A stretch of 64,000 nucleotides of DNA from Lachancea kluyveri NRRL Y-12651 (taxonomy: Eukaryota; Ascomycota; Saccharomycetes; Saccharomycetales; Saccharomycetaceae). Below, in pieces: positions 22,002 through 32,077 of the stretch. The notes beneath the pieces were generated by a model, which was not told where the DNA came from, searched no databases, and worked only from the letters and a program-made list of their open reading frames with translations. The stretch's first letter is position 1; each line of letters opens with the position of its first letter. Location: contig CM000694.1 in assembly GCA_000149225.2 (NCBI GenBank), positions 1,156,376-1,220,375 on the forward strand. The letters are read 5' to 3'. The position numbers and the translations under genes were made by a program.

Positions 22002-23633
22002 TTATTGTGGAGCACCTTCTTTTAAAGTGGACCTACCTGCTCTTAGTAATTCGTCACACAACAGTAAGTTACTAGCGATACCAGTGGCACCGGCAATGGC
22101 ATTTCTGATGACACGGTAGGAGTCCCAAATACCTTCAATCGTTGGGTCACAAGAATCACCAACGTTCAGATCAACACCGACTATTCTACCTTCTTCTTCA
22201 ACAAGCTCATCTTGACACAGAGCCAACACATCCAACGCATCATAACCTGAATTTTTAACTAAAGTCTTTGGAATTACTAGTAAAGCTTCAGCAAATGCTT
22301 CGATACCAGTCTTGGTTTTACCCTTAGCGCCCAACTTGTTCATGTTACATTTATTCAAATAGTTAGACGCGGAAATGAAGAATGCACCAGCACCAGGAAC
22401 AACGGATTTGTCCCTTAAAACGTTGGCGACAGCCCTCAAACCATCTCTAACGGCATCTTTAGTTTGGTTCAAGGCATGGTAAGTGGCACCCTTGATTAGA
22501 ATGGTGCAAGATTTTGGATCTCTGTTTTCAGTCACATAGGTGAACTTTTCTTCACCAATCGTTTCCTGGTAGACTAAGCCAGAGTAACCTAAGATGGATG
22601 GGGACAAGTCATCTACTGAATTTTGTGCTTCACCACCAGTAACTAGCTGTAATCTTTCCATGTTACGTCTTTTTGCTCTTCTCAGCGCTAGAATTCCGTG
22701 TTTGGCGAAAACGTCTAACGACATAGGATCGATACCCTTTTGGTTAATTATAACGAAACCTTTGTTTGAATCCAAACCACAAACTTCATTCTTTAAATCG
22801 ATAATCTTCTTCAATTTTTCGTCAACAAACTTCCTTTCACTAGCGGCCAACTTGTCTCTCTGGTCGGCAGAACTGTAGAAGAAACCGGAGTTGACCTCAG
22901 TTTTTTCGTATTCCAGAGAAACGTTTAAGATGAGAACATAAGCGTTTTCGATTCTGGTTGGCATATCTGGGTGTCTACCACCATGATCCAAAACCAACCC
23001 TTTTACGAAAGATGTATCTTTAGCAGACAAATGTTGCATCTGCATGATTTCGACCATATGAAGATCCAAAGACTTATTTTCTGGGTTCTGAACACTCAGA
23101 ACGGCATCGGTAACTATAGGGCATAACACCTCGGATAGCTCTGAGGTAACTTTAGTGGATAGAGAACTTCTTGCAACTTGCAATAAGAATTCACGGTCCA
23201 AATCCTCTTCACTTTTAGCAATCTTAAATTCATCCAAAAACTTCATGGTTTCCTTACGTGCAATTTCAAACCCATCCGTAATAATTCTTGGATGAACACC
23301 TTCTTGAATGAATCTGTAGGCCTGTTTTAGCAGCTCGCCGACAAGGCAGACCACGGTAGTAGTGCCATCGCCGGTAATTTCGTCTTGGGCAGCTGCTGCA
23401 CGCGCAATCATTACTGCGGTTGGGGATTGGATTTGCATTTCAGTCAATAGGACTTTACCATCCTTGGTCAATTTGATGTTACCAGCACCATCGACCAACA
23501 TCTTCAAGGTACCTTTTGGACCTAAGTTGGTCTCAAGAACAGATTGTAAACCTTCTGCGGAGGAGACGTTGACTTTCAAAGCGGCATCTCTTCTCAATGA
23601 TTCTGCCTTTGGATTCAATAATTGAACAGACAT
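22002..23633 (-). CDS. CCT6: Chaperonin-containing TCP-1 subunit zeta, Cct6
   Basis: A 543-residue subunit of the cytosolic TRiC/CCT chaperonin that folds actin and tubulin. Starts [21 protein letters not shown] at 23633, as in S. cerevisiae; the open frame continues four codons upstream only to a TTG. ATP-binding signatures are [12 protein letters not shown] (36-47) and GDGTTT (88-93). The C-terminal ATPase segment [20 protein letters not shown] is also conserved. The region near [12 protein letters not shown] is shorter than in S. cerevisiae (546 aa). PLP1, a phosducin-like co-factor of this chaperonin, is encoded 10 kb away. Confidence 0.98.
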   Translation of the reverse strand: MSVQLLNPKAESLRRDAALKVNVSSAEGLQSVLETNLGPKGTLKMLVDGAGNIKLTKDGKVLLTEMQIQSPTAVMIARAAAAQDEITGDGTTTVVCLVGELLKQAYRFIQEGVHPRIITDGFEIARKETMKFLDEFKIAKSEEDLDREFLLQVARSSLSTKVTSELSEVLCPIVTDAVLSVQNPENKSLDLHMVEIMQMQHLSAKDTSFVKGLVLDHGGRHPDMPTRIENAYVLILNVSLEYEKTEVNSGFFYSSADQRDKLAASERKFVDEKLKKIIDLKNEVCGLDSNKGFVIINQKGIDPMSLDVFAKHGILALRRAKRRNMERLQLVTGGEAQNSVDDLSPSILGYSGLVYQETIGEEKFTYVTENRDPKSCTILIKGATYHALNQTKDAVRDGLRAVANVLRDKSVVPGAGAFFISASNYLNKCNMNKLGAKGKTKTGIEAFAEALLVIPKTLVKNSGYDALDVLALCQDELVEEEGRIVGVDLNVGDSCDPTIEGIWDSYRVIRNAIAGATGIASNLLLCDELLRAGRSTLKEGAPQ

Positions 23634-23759
23634 TCTAACTCGCAAATCCGTTTGTATTACAGGTAATCAGGCTTCGCTTTTTTTCTGGTTCTTTGATCTA
23701 TCACTTAACCAACGTTCAGTTTTCCGTTGACCAAATTTTTTTTCCTTCTTGATTCCCAT

Positions 23760-23768
23760 TTTGCCACC
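23760..23768 (-). promoter_or_regulatory. PACE element (Rpn4 site) upstream of CCT6
   Basis: The minus strand reads GGTGGCAAA, an exact match to the proteasome-associated control element bound by Rpn4. It is 127 bp upstream of the CCT6 ATG and in the orientation usual for active sites. It could equally lie in the MAP1 3' region, since MAP1 ends at 23914. Confidence 0.5.
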
Positions 23769-23913
23769 GAGGCGTTACCCGGAGCCAACATAGCCCAACA
23801 CTTGATGACAGGCGGAGGCCTGCTTACCTGCTCCATGCGAGATGTATACAAACAGAAACGTAAGCTTTAATTTTACACATTTCCAAGAGAATGCACAGCT
23901 GTATACATACTGT

Positions 23914-25035
23914 CTATTTAATTCTTTGTCTTGGGCCGCCAGGAGACTTCTTGTTTCTAGCGCTCAAAATCTCTACACCACTTTCGGTAACCAACAAAGT
24001 ATGCTCGAACTGCGCACTTAGTTTACCGTCGGCAGTGGCAGCAGTCCAATCATCTGGCCAAGAAATATCCTTCCAAACACCCTCATTGATCATTGGCTCC
24101 ACGGTAAATACCATACCAGGTTTCATGATACCAGAGGTTCTATTCTTAGCGTAGTGAGGAATGCTTGGGGCACAATGGAAAAACTTACCGACACCATGAC
24201 CACAGTAGGTCCTCACAACGGAACACTTGTTGTCAGTAGCATGCTTTTCCATATAATCACCCAGCTCTTGGAAAGTGGTACCAGGTTTGCAGCGCTTTAT
24301 AGCCAACTTCAAACATTCTCTAGCGGTTTCCACCACATTGATCGCATTCTTGGAAACATTTTCACCGACGTAATAAGTCTCGTTCAAATCGGCATGGAAA
24401 CCCTGATAATACAGGGAAACATCCAAGTTCACGATATCACCCTCCTTTAACACGGTCTTGTCTGGGACACCATGGCAAATGATTTCATTGACTGAAGTGC
24501 ATGTGGATTTTGGGAAGTTGTAGTAGTTCAATGGAGATGGGTAAGCACCTCTTTTGATTGTTTCGTTATGGACGATCTCATCGAGCTCATCGGTGGTGAT
24601 GCCTGGCTTGACTGCTGCAGCTGCGGCATCCAAGACCTCTCTACCATAAATACATGCCTTTCTGATCTTTTTGATTTCATCCTTGCTATATACAGGGATT
24701 TTGTTTAGCCTATCATTCAGTTGTTCGCTAACCGGCATACCATCGGCAGCCCAATCAGGTTTGGGGATGTCCTCTGGAACGTGTCTTTTAGGTGTCAGAG
24801 GATAACGAGCTCTAACCTTACCAGTGTACTTAAATTTTGGGAAGGGATCATAAGGTTCATCGGGACTGTCCTCCTTTTTATGCAAAGCCTTGTGAAGTTT
24901 GTAGTTGTTCTTGTAACAAGATTCGTCGCAGAAAACAGACTGAACGTCCTGTTTGAGACAAACAGGACACTTCAAGGAAGAGGAAGTCTCCTTACCGCAC
25001 TGTAATCCGGAACAATACACTTTAGAATCAGACAT
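23914..25035 (-). CDS. MAP1: Methionine aminopeptidase 1
   Basis: A 373-residue type Ib methionine aminopeptidase that removes initiator Met from nascent chains on ribosomes. The N-terminal zinc domain has C8, C13, C23, C26, C36, C40, H48 and H52, matching the paired fingers of S. cerevisiae Map1. The pita-bread catalytic domain carries its metal ligands in NLDVSLYYQGFHADLNET, the His-containing CGHGVGKFFH, EPMINEG and FEHTLLVT. The tail KKSPGGPRQRIK is identical to S. cerevisiae. About 14 residues shorter at the N-terminus than the 387-residue S. cerevisiae protein. Confidence 0.98.
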   Translation of the reverse strand: MSDSKVYCSGLQCGKETSSSLKCPVCLKQDVQSVFCDESCYKNNYKLHKALHKKEDSPDEPYDPFPKFKYTGKVRARYPLTPKRHVPEDIPKPDWAADGMPVSEQLNDRLNKIPVYSKDEIKKIRKACIYGREVLDAAAAAVKPGITTDELDEIVHNETIKRGAYPSPLNYYNFPKSTCTSVNEIICHGVPDKTVLKEGDIVNLDVSLYYQGFHADLNETYYVGENVSKNAINVVETARECLKLAIKRCKPGTTFQELGDYMEKHATDNKCSVVRTYCGHGVGKFFHCAPSIPHYAKNRTSGIMKPGMVFTVEPMINEGVWKDISWPDDWTAATADGKLSAQFEHTLLVTESGVEILSARNKKSPGGPRQRIK

Positions 25036-25269
25036 TCAAAATTGTGTTACTTTGTGTCCTCAGACTTATGTTTCTCTTTCATCTTTTTAAAAATATCCTT
25101 ACTTAAAAATTATTTTTTCAGCCTAAATCGAGAGAATATATATATGGCGTTTTATAGATGGTGTCAAACCACTACTGCCAAAAGCAAAAAAAATTTTCTT
25201 TTCTTTCCTACCAGTCCGTATTTCTCCGAGGGCAGTTTCTGCCTGACGAGGGTTCATCCACGTGATTCT

Positions 25270-25722
25270 TCAGTTCAAGTCTTCAGGTCCAAAACTTAAC
25301 GGTAACAGTTCTTGGACAGTCTTTACAACCGACTTGGAGCCGTCTCCATTTAACATCACAACGGGGAGGTCTAACTGAGCAAACTCTCTAATCACTTGTC
25401 TACAGATTCCGCAGGGCGATATGCAAGATTCCAAAGAGTCACCACTAATGGCGATGCATGTCCATTTTCTGTGGCCAGAGGTGACAGCCTTCACTATCGC
25501 AGTGCGTTCTGCACAAATTGCACCACCGTAGCTGGCATTTTCGACATTGGCGCCTGTTATGAACTCACCAGAGTTTGTGAGAACGCAGCAACCAACCCTA
25601 AATTTCGAATAAGGGCTGTATGAGGCGTTCCTTGCGGTTAGGGCTTTGGACTTCAACGTTTCGTATTGTTCTGTCGATATTCCCGCAGGCGTGATGTTCT
25701 TTATATTCATGATTACTTTCAT
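25270..25722 (-). CDS. CDD1: Cytidine deaminase Cdd1
   Basis: A homotetrameric zinc enzyme that deaminates cytidine and deoxycytidine for pyrimidine salvage. The zinc site is visible as CAERTA (Cys and catalytic Glu) and SPCGICRQ (two Cys). SYSPYSKFRVGCCVLT and GANVENASYGG form the substrate pocket, and LLPLSFGPEDLN is the family C-terminus. I start at ATG 25722 (150 residues); the next ATG at 25710 gives 146, against 142 in S. cerevisiae. The frame also has an ATG at 25824 that would add 34 residues with no obvious targeting signal. The gene order MAP1-CDD1 is that of YLR244C-YLR245C. Confidence 0.93.
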   Translation of the reverse strand: MKVIMNIKNITPAGISTEQYETLKSKALTARNASYSPYSKFRVGCCVLTNSGEFITGANVENASYGGAICAERTAIVKAVTSGHRKWTCIAISGDSLESCISPCGICRQVIREFAQLDLPVVMLNGDGSKSVVKTVQELLPLSFGPEDLN

Positions 25723-26551
25723 TGGGTTCTGTTTGCCTGGAATTCGGCTGCTTTTTGTATTATCTTCGCACCCGGCAAAGATAATCTGGATGTTCCCTAT
25801 ATGAAGAGCACTTTGTACGGACATATGCGAAGGATATGATAAGAGATCCCAGGTTCAGAGTAGCGGATATCAAGGCGACTCTCTCAGCTGAGAATCTCAT
25901 CTTAGGCATGTATCCCCTCTTTAGCTGGTTCGAAAATCCATATTTTTCCTCGTTGTAGTATACAAGAAAGCCGTTTTATTCCTGGCCAGCGGTATGGTGG
26001 TCAATAGAGGATATTTGAAAATACCTGGCGATTGCTTTGGATCTTGTTTCTTTGTATGCGTACCAATACCTGCACCCAAGGCGTATGCGTGGCGAAAGTG
26101 GTGAACTTTCAACACATCAAAAGTTGAATTATCTGATGGAAGCGCATTTGCGTCCAGATTTGGAAACCGATCTGGTTGGTACCCAACGATTCTCGTCGTT
26201 TACAAACAAAAACGAAAAAAGTCACAAAAACAACGGTATTCTCGAGATTACAACCGGAACGTTTATCTACTAAGGTAGGAATTGCATTGTTTTCTTGAGT
26301 TCTCCGTCTTCAAAACATCCACGTATTCGATCTTTATATGTCTGTAGCGTACCGGTAATGGCCTCAGGTTTGAGCACCCTGGTCACGTGCTATTGGCGGC
26401 TCGTTTAAAAATTTTTTTGGTTGGTGACCCAAGTTAACAAGTCATGAATCATTCAATCGATCGCACCCCAACAGTAGTAGTAATACAACAACGACTTTGT
26501 TTCACGTCTATCACTCCTACTACTTATGCATTTTAACCACTACCATATACC
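25723..26551. other. Divergent promoter region CDD1-SND1
   Basis: 829 bp. It holds a possible 5' extension of CDD1 up to 25824, a Cbf1-type GTCACGTG at 26382-26389, an A/T tract TTTAAAAATTTTTTTGG at 26404-26420 about 140 bp before SND1, and short unconvincing open frames on both strands. No RNA gene recognised. Confidence 0.6.
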
Positions 26552-27715
26552 ATGAATCAGGATTATAGTGACAGACACAAGAAAGTATCTGTAAACCGAA
26601 CCAGTTTTCCCGGTGTTCCTTCTCCCACTATAGCACGCAGACCAGAAAATTGCCCAAAGATGGAGGTCAAGCCGATAGAATCGTTGTTCCTACTATCGTA
26701 TTCGGATGTCACATCTGAAACTCTGCACAATATTAACCATGTTCACGATTTCGACGTTTTTTTGTATATCGATATTCCGACTATCGATTACTACAACGAC
26801 GAGTTGAAACATAACAAGCTTTCCAAAATCAATAAGAGGTTCAAGCTACACATGTTACGGGATATGATATTTTCCAGCTTTACAAATGGCAATAACCATT
26901 TCTGGGAAGCTGTTACTGGGAAAAATGAGGCGGAGAATACGCGCAACCACCCAACCCGTATCAACATTTCGATATCATCTAGCGGTGCCCTACGTTACGT
27001 TGAAACCATTAAGTTTTTGATTGAATCCTGTTGGGAAAAGTTGAAAGGCTTTTCAGACAAGGTCAAACTGACTTTCCACATTCAAGTGTCACCGACTTCA
27101 TTGAAATGGTTCAAAACTTTCCTACTGAGTGATCTTTTGGATTGTGGCATCATTAAATTCGAAGTTATTGAAAACTACCATATCATCAACTCCTCTACAA
27201 CACCGTTTAAAGAGTACTATACTAAGCTAAACCATATATTCACCCGAAAGCGTAAGCCATCTTCTCCGACCTCCATTGTTGTTGTGACAAATAGTACTGG
27301 TGTCAAGGCATTGTTGACTATCCTTTCAGATAGGCCTTTGACAAGCTACCTCTCCCAAGGATCTTTGGATGCCTTGAATAATAACGCTCTAATGAACAAG
27401 CCTTCGAAACCAACATCCACCAACATCACAACGGATAGTGAAGAAGAAACTATACCGAAACTGAAGAGAAATTCGTCTTCCTTGTTAAGCTTCCAAAATT
27501 CGTTGATCACATCCAACAAAGACAAATCTGTCAGAATTAGATCGCTGTCACTTAACAGAAGGCCTAATCACAATCGTGCTTTTCAAGGCGGTGATTCCGA
27601 GCCCGGTGACGACTTACAACCCTTATCAAACTGTGCAGATGGCCTTGGTAATGATCATGGTGATTCTGATGGAGATAACGAAGAGAGGTATGATGAAGAT
27701 GACGATGACGATGAC

Positions 27716-27765
<50 letters not shown>

Positions 27766-28783
27766 CGATGATGATGATAACGATGAAGATGGTTTAAGTT
27801 TTTTTGTTCCGAGTAGGCTTTCAAGATGTGGATCTGAGGTTGACTTGGCACAACATGAATCCTCGTCCACATCGTCTTCACGTCGCAGATTCAGATCTTT
27901 GAGTCTAATGGATCCTGCACAAAAATCGCCATTTACTCAGCAGTCATGTTCTTCTTCTGATCACCAACATTCGACGTCCATGGAAAATATAGAAGATGAA
28001 ATGTGCTCTCCAACTGCAAATTCCTTAAACAAGGATCGCTACACAAATATATACGTTCATGACGGTCAGTTCGGCGAAAGCTCCACGACGCCGCCAAGGA
28101 GGAGGTCTAGAAAATGCTTACGGGTACAGTCTCGAAACAATTCCAGTAATGGTTTGATTCCACCGGAATTTTATTCTAGAATCTCTTCGCCTTCATCAAG
28201 CGCCAGCAGCTCAGCCTCTTCTTTACAAAATTTGAACATCTTGCCTGGTACTTTTTCCAAGCTGGTGGGTGCTAAAGGTGAAGAAAGCAGTGGTTCCGAT
28301 ACACACTCGATTTTTGAAAAAAATCTGATTAAAAAGTCATTTGAAGAAGTCAGGAGACAACCTTCCATCAATCTGTTTAGTACGCTCTTGGGGGGTAACG
28401 ACGCAAATAGGTTTGCTCTAAACTTTAAAAGCAACAAGCAGATCCCTGTTAATACCCAGTATTTGGATGAAGAGGATATGATGATGTCATCTGGGTTCAA
28501 CAACAGTATTGAAACATCTGAGGACGACGAATATTCGCACGCTGGATCTGTCACCACTTTAATTGCTGAAAATGAAGAAAACCGTTCTTCTGTTACGCCT
28601 TCATTGAATAAATTAAATCTTTGTATCTACGATGGAGATGCCAAGCAAGAGGAACAAAAGGTAGATAAAATTGAGCCCGAAAAGAAAACTGCTTTGAAAA
28701 AACCCAAATTTACCCTTGATCTTTATGGTGATGATGAGTTAGATAGTAGTGGTGGTTGGATCTTAGGTGGTAATGCTAGATAA
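26552..28783 (+). CDS. SND1: Probable SRP-independent targeting protein Snd1
   Basis: A 743-residue protein assigned mainly by position: it lies between the CCT6/CDD1 block and ERF2/UPS2, where S. cerevisiae has YDR186C (SND1, 877 aa), in the matching orientation. I see no catalytic motif. An ordered N-terminal part (about 45-260) with mixed alpha/beta character is followed by Ser/Asn-rich disordered sequence, a run of 27 aspartates (383-409), more Ser-rich sequence, and a conserved-looking acidic C-terminus (KFTLDLYGDDELDSSGGWIL). Snd1 is a cytosolic ribosome-associated factor that routes membrane proteins to the ER in S. cerevisiae. Moderately sure. Confidence 0.75.
27698..27778 (+). repeat. 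(GAT/GAC)27 trinucleotide run coding poly-aspartate in SND1
   Basis: 81 bp of GAT with a few GAC codons encode 27 consecutive aspartates, inside a longer acidic stretch. The central part is pure GAT, so it is a microsatellite prone to slippage. The antisense strand makes spurious poly-Ser or poly-His frames. Confidence 0.97.
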
Positions 28784-29594
28784 AATGTCTTGAAAAGATG
28801 GAAAGAAAAAGGCAAAGGGTTAAAAATAAAATGCAGGAGAAAAAAAAAGTGCGATAAAACGAAACAAAATAAAATATATATAATGAGACGGGCAAGAGTC
28901 TGGCTCCAGTTTTTTTTTCTGTTACATCGTTATTGGTATTTATATATTAGGATATGATTAATGTTTGGGAATTGTATAAAGAATTTGGTATTGCTTATAG
29001 GTCGTAGTAGCTTTTGTATTTTTTTTTCCACTACGAAACTATTCCGTAACTTTCTTGCATGAGAAGATGTTTTCAGGTTTGACTATTGCACCAAATTGCG
29101 TCTCTTTTGCACAATTTTCGGTTGAAATTAAAGCTCTTTTCATACAGGCAAAACGTGCCTTTAACTGCTTGTTTTACTTGGTAGTGTCAGTTTCAATTGC
29201 CTCTCTATAAACTCTGACTGGAAAGATTTGGGTTTGAATTTGTAGGATATATCTGTATACACCTTTATTTGACTTTCAAGAGTTTGTATGCGATTGTGAG
29301 AAGAAGACGCATACGCTGTACGGTTTACTGTGGCCTGTTTAAAAGCGAAAAAGCCAGTTTCCAGACTACGTTGTTTGTATTGTCGGAGCAGTTTTTAGTT
29401 TTTCCGGTGAGCTTTAATTTCCAGGCATTAAATATTCTGCCAGAGGTTACTTTTTTACAGCACAAAATAAACCTTTCGGTTACTCACTTTGTGCTTTGAC
29501 GAGCGAATCCCAGTTTGAAGATTGGACTGAGGAGAAATAGCCGGTCAGATGTCACTATAAAGTCTGTACTGATTACATTATAAGGAAACATCTC
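28784..29594. other. Intergenic spacer SND1-ERF2
   Basis: 811 bp of AT-rich sequence with T tracts (28910-28918, 29018-29027) and a TATATATAA at 28874-28882 soon after SND1, likely part of its 3'-end signals. A 76-codon open frame at 29269-29499 has no recognisable similarity. No RNA gene seen. Confidence 0.55.
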
Positions 29595-30653
29595 ATGGTT
29601 AAAGGATTTTTGAGAAGGAGGACGAGAACAAGAGACAATAACTGTCATAGTGCGCAGCAACAAGTCTCATGGATTACCAGACTGCTGAGGTGGTTTATCA
29701 CACTAGACCAAGTTGCCGAAAGCACAAAAAACTATGAGTCGATGACCAATGTAACCAATTACATGTTTTTTATTGGTGGACGGCTTCGTACTGTCACAAA
29801 TACAAAGTTCCTTTCAGCACTAGTCTTGATGTTAGTTACAATTCCCATGGTACTGTTTTCCATCTTTGAAACTCATAGACTTTGGTACTCTGATTATGGC
29901 TACAAGGTTTTGGTTGTTTTCTTTTATTATTTTTGGACACTCTGCTTTGTGTCCTTTATTAAAACTGCCACTACTGATCCAGGGGTTTTACCTAGAAATG
30001 TGCATGTTCCCTCGGTAGAAAATGATTATGAAATCCCTCAAGAATACTATAACATGATAACCTTGCCTACTGGGAACCCACTCATAGCAAATATCGAAGT
30101 GAAGTACTGTACCACTTGCAGGATTTGGCGACCACCGAGAGCTTCGCATTGCTCGACTTGTGAAGCGTGCATTATCACGCATGATCACCACTGTAAGTGG
30201 GTGAACAATTGCATTGGTCAAAGAAACTACCACTATTTCTTTACCTTTTTGGTAAGTTGTGTGATCGCAACAGCCTTTATTATCGCCAACTGTGCCATTC
30301 GTGTATCTAGATCAGTGCATGCTAAAGACGCACCCGTAGCTATTTTACTCCTGATTTACTGTGGCCTGGTTGTTTGTTATCCATTCATTCTATTAGTTTA
30401 TCACATTTTCTTGACCGGTTCACAACAAACCACTAGGGAATATTTAAAAAGCATCGGATCTAAGAATCCTATTTTTCATAAAATTTCATCATCTCAGGAT
30501 AATCCGTTTCAAAAAGGCTCTTTTCTCGCAAATATGTTTTCGTTGATCCTAGAACCTAGAGGGTTGAGTATGGTAAGTGCAAGAAAAAAGCATTCTACGG
30601 GCGATTGGAGGTTCATAAATTTACCGCAGCCCCATAGTTTTAAGAAGGTCTAA
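29595..30653 (+). CDS. ERF2: Palmitoyltransferase subunit Erf2 (DHHC family)
   Basis: A 352-residue polytopic ER membrane protein; with Erf4/Shr5 it palmitoylates Ras proteins (family knowledge). Two N-terminal TM segments lie at about 75-120. The cysteine-rich domain carries YCTTCRIWRPPRASHCSTC and the catalytic DHHC at 197-200 followed by KWVNNCIGQRNYHYF. Two more TM segments lie at about 215-275, then the TTxE-type TTREYLKSI. The C-terminus GDWRFINLPQPHSFKKV matches S. cerevisiae Erf2 (359 aa). Placement fits YLR246W. Confidence 0.96.
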   Translation: MVKGFLRRRTRTRDNNCHSAQQQVSWITRLLRWFITLDQVAESTKNYESMTNVTNYMFFIGGRLRTVTNTKFLSALVLMLVTIPMVLFSIFETHRLWYSDYGYKVLVVFFYYFWTLCFVSFIKTATTDPGVLPRNVHVPSVENDYEIPQEYYNMITLPTGNPLIANIEVKYCTTCRIWRPPRASHCSTCEACIITHDHHCKWVNNCIGQRNYHYFFTFLVSCVIATAFIIANCAIRVSRSVHAKDAPVAILLLIYCGLVVCYPFILLVYHIFLTGSQQTTREYLKSIGSKNPIFHKISSSQDNPFQKGSFLANMFSLILEPRGLSMVSARKKHSTGDWRFINLPQPHSFKKV

Positions 30654-31003
30654 GTACATGGAATCAGATGACAGATTCTATTCAATTTGCATCTGCGGCG
30701 ACTCCTATCCTGCTCATTGCAGTACCTTAGAATTCAAACATTCAAACACGTGAAACTGAGCTGGCTTTTAAGAAAGTGGGTTTTCTTTTTTCTCTCTTCG
30801 GAATCAATGTGTATTAGTGCTATATGTGTTATAAAGAATCAAATGTGTAAATAAAAGGAATGTAGTAATATCAAAACGGGAATAAATACAGTGTCTGGAA
30901 AATTTTTCAAAGAATATTCATGTAATAAGGTAATAATGCTAGTTGGTCATAAGTTTTCAGAGTGGTGTTTTATATACAGGAGAAGGGCGCAGTACATTTT
31001 GTT
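30654..31003. other. Convergent spacer ERF2-UPS2
   Basis: 350 bp between two stop codons, AT-rich with TATATGTG (30821-30828) and other 3'-end-like sequences. No gene or RNA seen. This spacer exists because UPS2 is inverted relative to S. cerevisiae. Confidence 0.6.
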
Positions 31004-31705
31004 TTATTCCGTGTTTTTGTTGAATGCATTTCTGAAATGAACGTAGTAACGGGTTAGGATAGACGATCTCTTTTCAGTCTCTTTAATCAAATGCTCCGTG
31101 GTTATTTTCAAGTCGTCCACCGTTTCGTTGACCCTGTCAACTATTGAATTCCCCAAATCGTCGACTATCCTATCTTTATATTCCCAGTGTTGGTTGAACA
31201 CCTTCAATACAGAATCAAACCCCTCTTTGCCCTTCTTGGCGTTATCGTGAAATCTCTGGACTGACCATTCCTCGATTTTGTTGCAAATCTTAGTAATAGC
31301 GGCATAAGCAGTAATTTGAGCCTCTTGTTGGAACAAGGTTTTGTTTTGCGGGTCATCTGAATGTGGCATATACTTCACAATTTCGTAAACCTTTAACAAA
31401 TTGGCGCATGTTAAGTTGCAACTTCTCAAGGTCAAAGTCTTAGTTTCCAGATCTACGGTTGAGACCTCACGGACGTAGCTGACGTCACTACCCCCGATCA
31501 ACATTAAAATCCACTTAGGAACAGATTGTTTGCATGTAATCAATCTTTCGCTGATAAGTTTCGTGCCGGAAGGATCCAGTTCTCTTCTTAAGACATCTAC
31601 GGCGACGACATGTGTAGATATTTCGTTAGGATATTTCCTCCAGTTTGCGGCAGTCACTTGTTCCCATGGATAAGCAAATTCATACGAGTTTTGGAATAGT
31701 TTCAT
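31004..31705 (-). CDS. UPS2: PRELI-family phosphatidylserine transfer protein Ups2
   Basis: A 233-residue PRELI/MSF1 protein starting MKLFQNSYEFAYPWEQVTAANWRKYPNEIS, split here from the near-identical S. cerevisiae Ups2 N-terminus (230 aa). Conserved further on are VPKWILMLIGG, LRSCNLTCANLLKVYE and NKTLFQQEAQITAY. In S. cerevisiae Ups2 with Mdm35 carries phosphatidylserine across the mitochondrial intermembrane space for conversion to phosphatidylethanolamine. It is the single counterpart of the duplicate pair UPS2 (YLR168C) and UPS3 (YDR185C); its full length favours UPS2 over the shorter UPS3. It lies on the strand opposite to the one synteny predicts. Confidence 0.95.
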   Translation of the reverse strand: MKLFQNSYEFAYPWEQVTAANWRKYPNEISTHVVAVDVLRRELDPSGTKLISERLITCKQSVPKWILMLIGGSDVSYVREVSTVDLETKTLTLRSCNLTCANLLKVYEIVKYMPHSDDPQNKTLFQQEAQITAYAAITKICNKIEEWSVQRFHDNAKKGKEGFDSVLKVFNQHWEYKDRIVDDLGNSIVDRVNETVDDLKITTEHLIKETEKRSSILTRYYVHFRNAFNKNTE

Positions 31706-32077
31706 GGTGGAAAAGTTTGTATTGCTTTAGTCGATGGTTACTAAGGGATAGTGAGGGACTACTTTTTGTCTATAAACGGATCTTAAAGTTGGGTACCTTA
31801 AATGTTATAAACATATCTGTAGATATCCTCACGTTACTTTTTTTTATCTCTTTAGAACCGAAAAATTCATATCGAGGGTAAAAAAATCCCGGTTTACGCG
31901 TTTCTTTTTTTTTTTTGGTGAAAAAATTTTGGAAGATTTTTCGAGATTAAGCTTGCGCGATGAGCCTGAACAAAGGCAGTCTGTTGATAGAAATACGGTG
32001 AACAAGCTACTAATAAGAGACATTTTCATACTGTGGAAACTAGGGCTTCAATATCTAGAGTCATTGCATTAAAAGAA
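31706..32077. promoter_or_regulatory. Divergent UPS2-ATC1 promoter with RRPE and PAC motifs
   Basis: 372 bp between two start codons. It contains a PAC motif GCGATGAG at 31957-31964, an RRPE-like TGAAAAAATTTT at 31919-31930, an MCB-like ACGCGT at 31895-31900 and a T14 tract at 31903-31916. PAC with RRPE within 40 bp is the signature of ribosome-biogenesis promoters in S. cerevisiae (Dot6/Tod6 and Stb3). It is 114 bp before the ATC1 ATG. Confidence 0.55.

Noticed and set aside
25921-26115. 64-codon minus-strand frame in the CDD1-SND1 spacer
   Set aside because: It starts with ATG but shows no recognisable similarity or codon bias and overlaps another random frame on the other strand. A conserved ortholog would be needed to accept it.
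27564-27881. Poly-His and poly-Ser frames on the minus strand
   Set aside because: These are antisense translations of the SND1 poly-aspartate microsatellite.
31990-32077. Possible intron before ATC1 (TACTAAT at about 32008)
   Set aside because: The branch site is not consensus and no GTATGT donor lies upstream; the gene starts well at ATG 32078.
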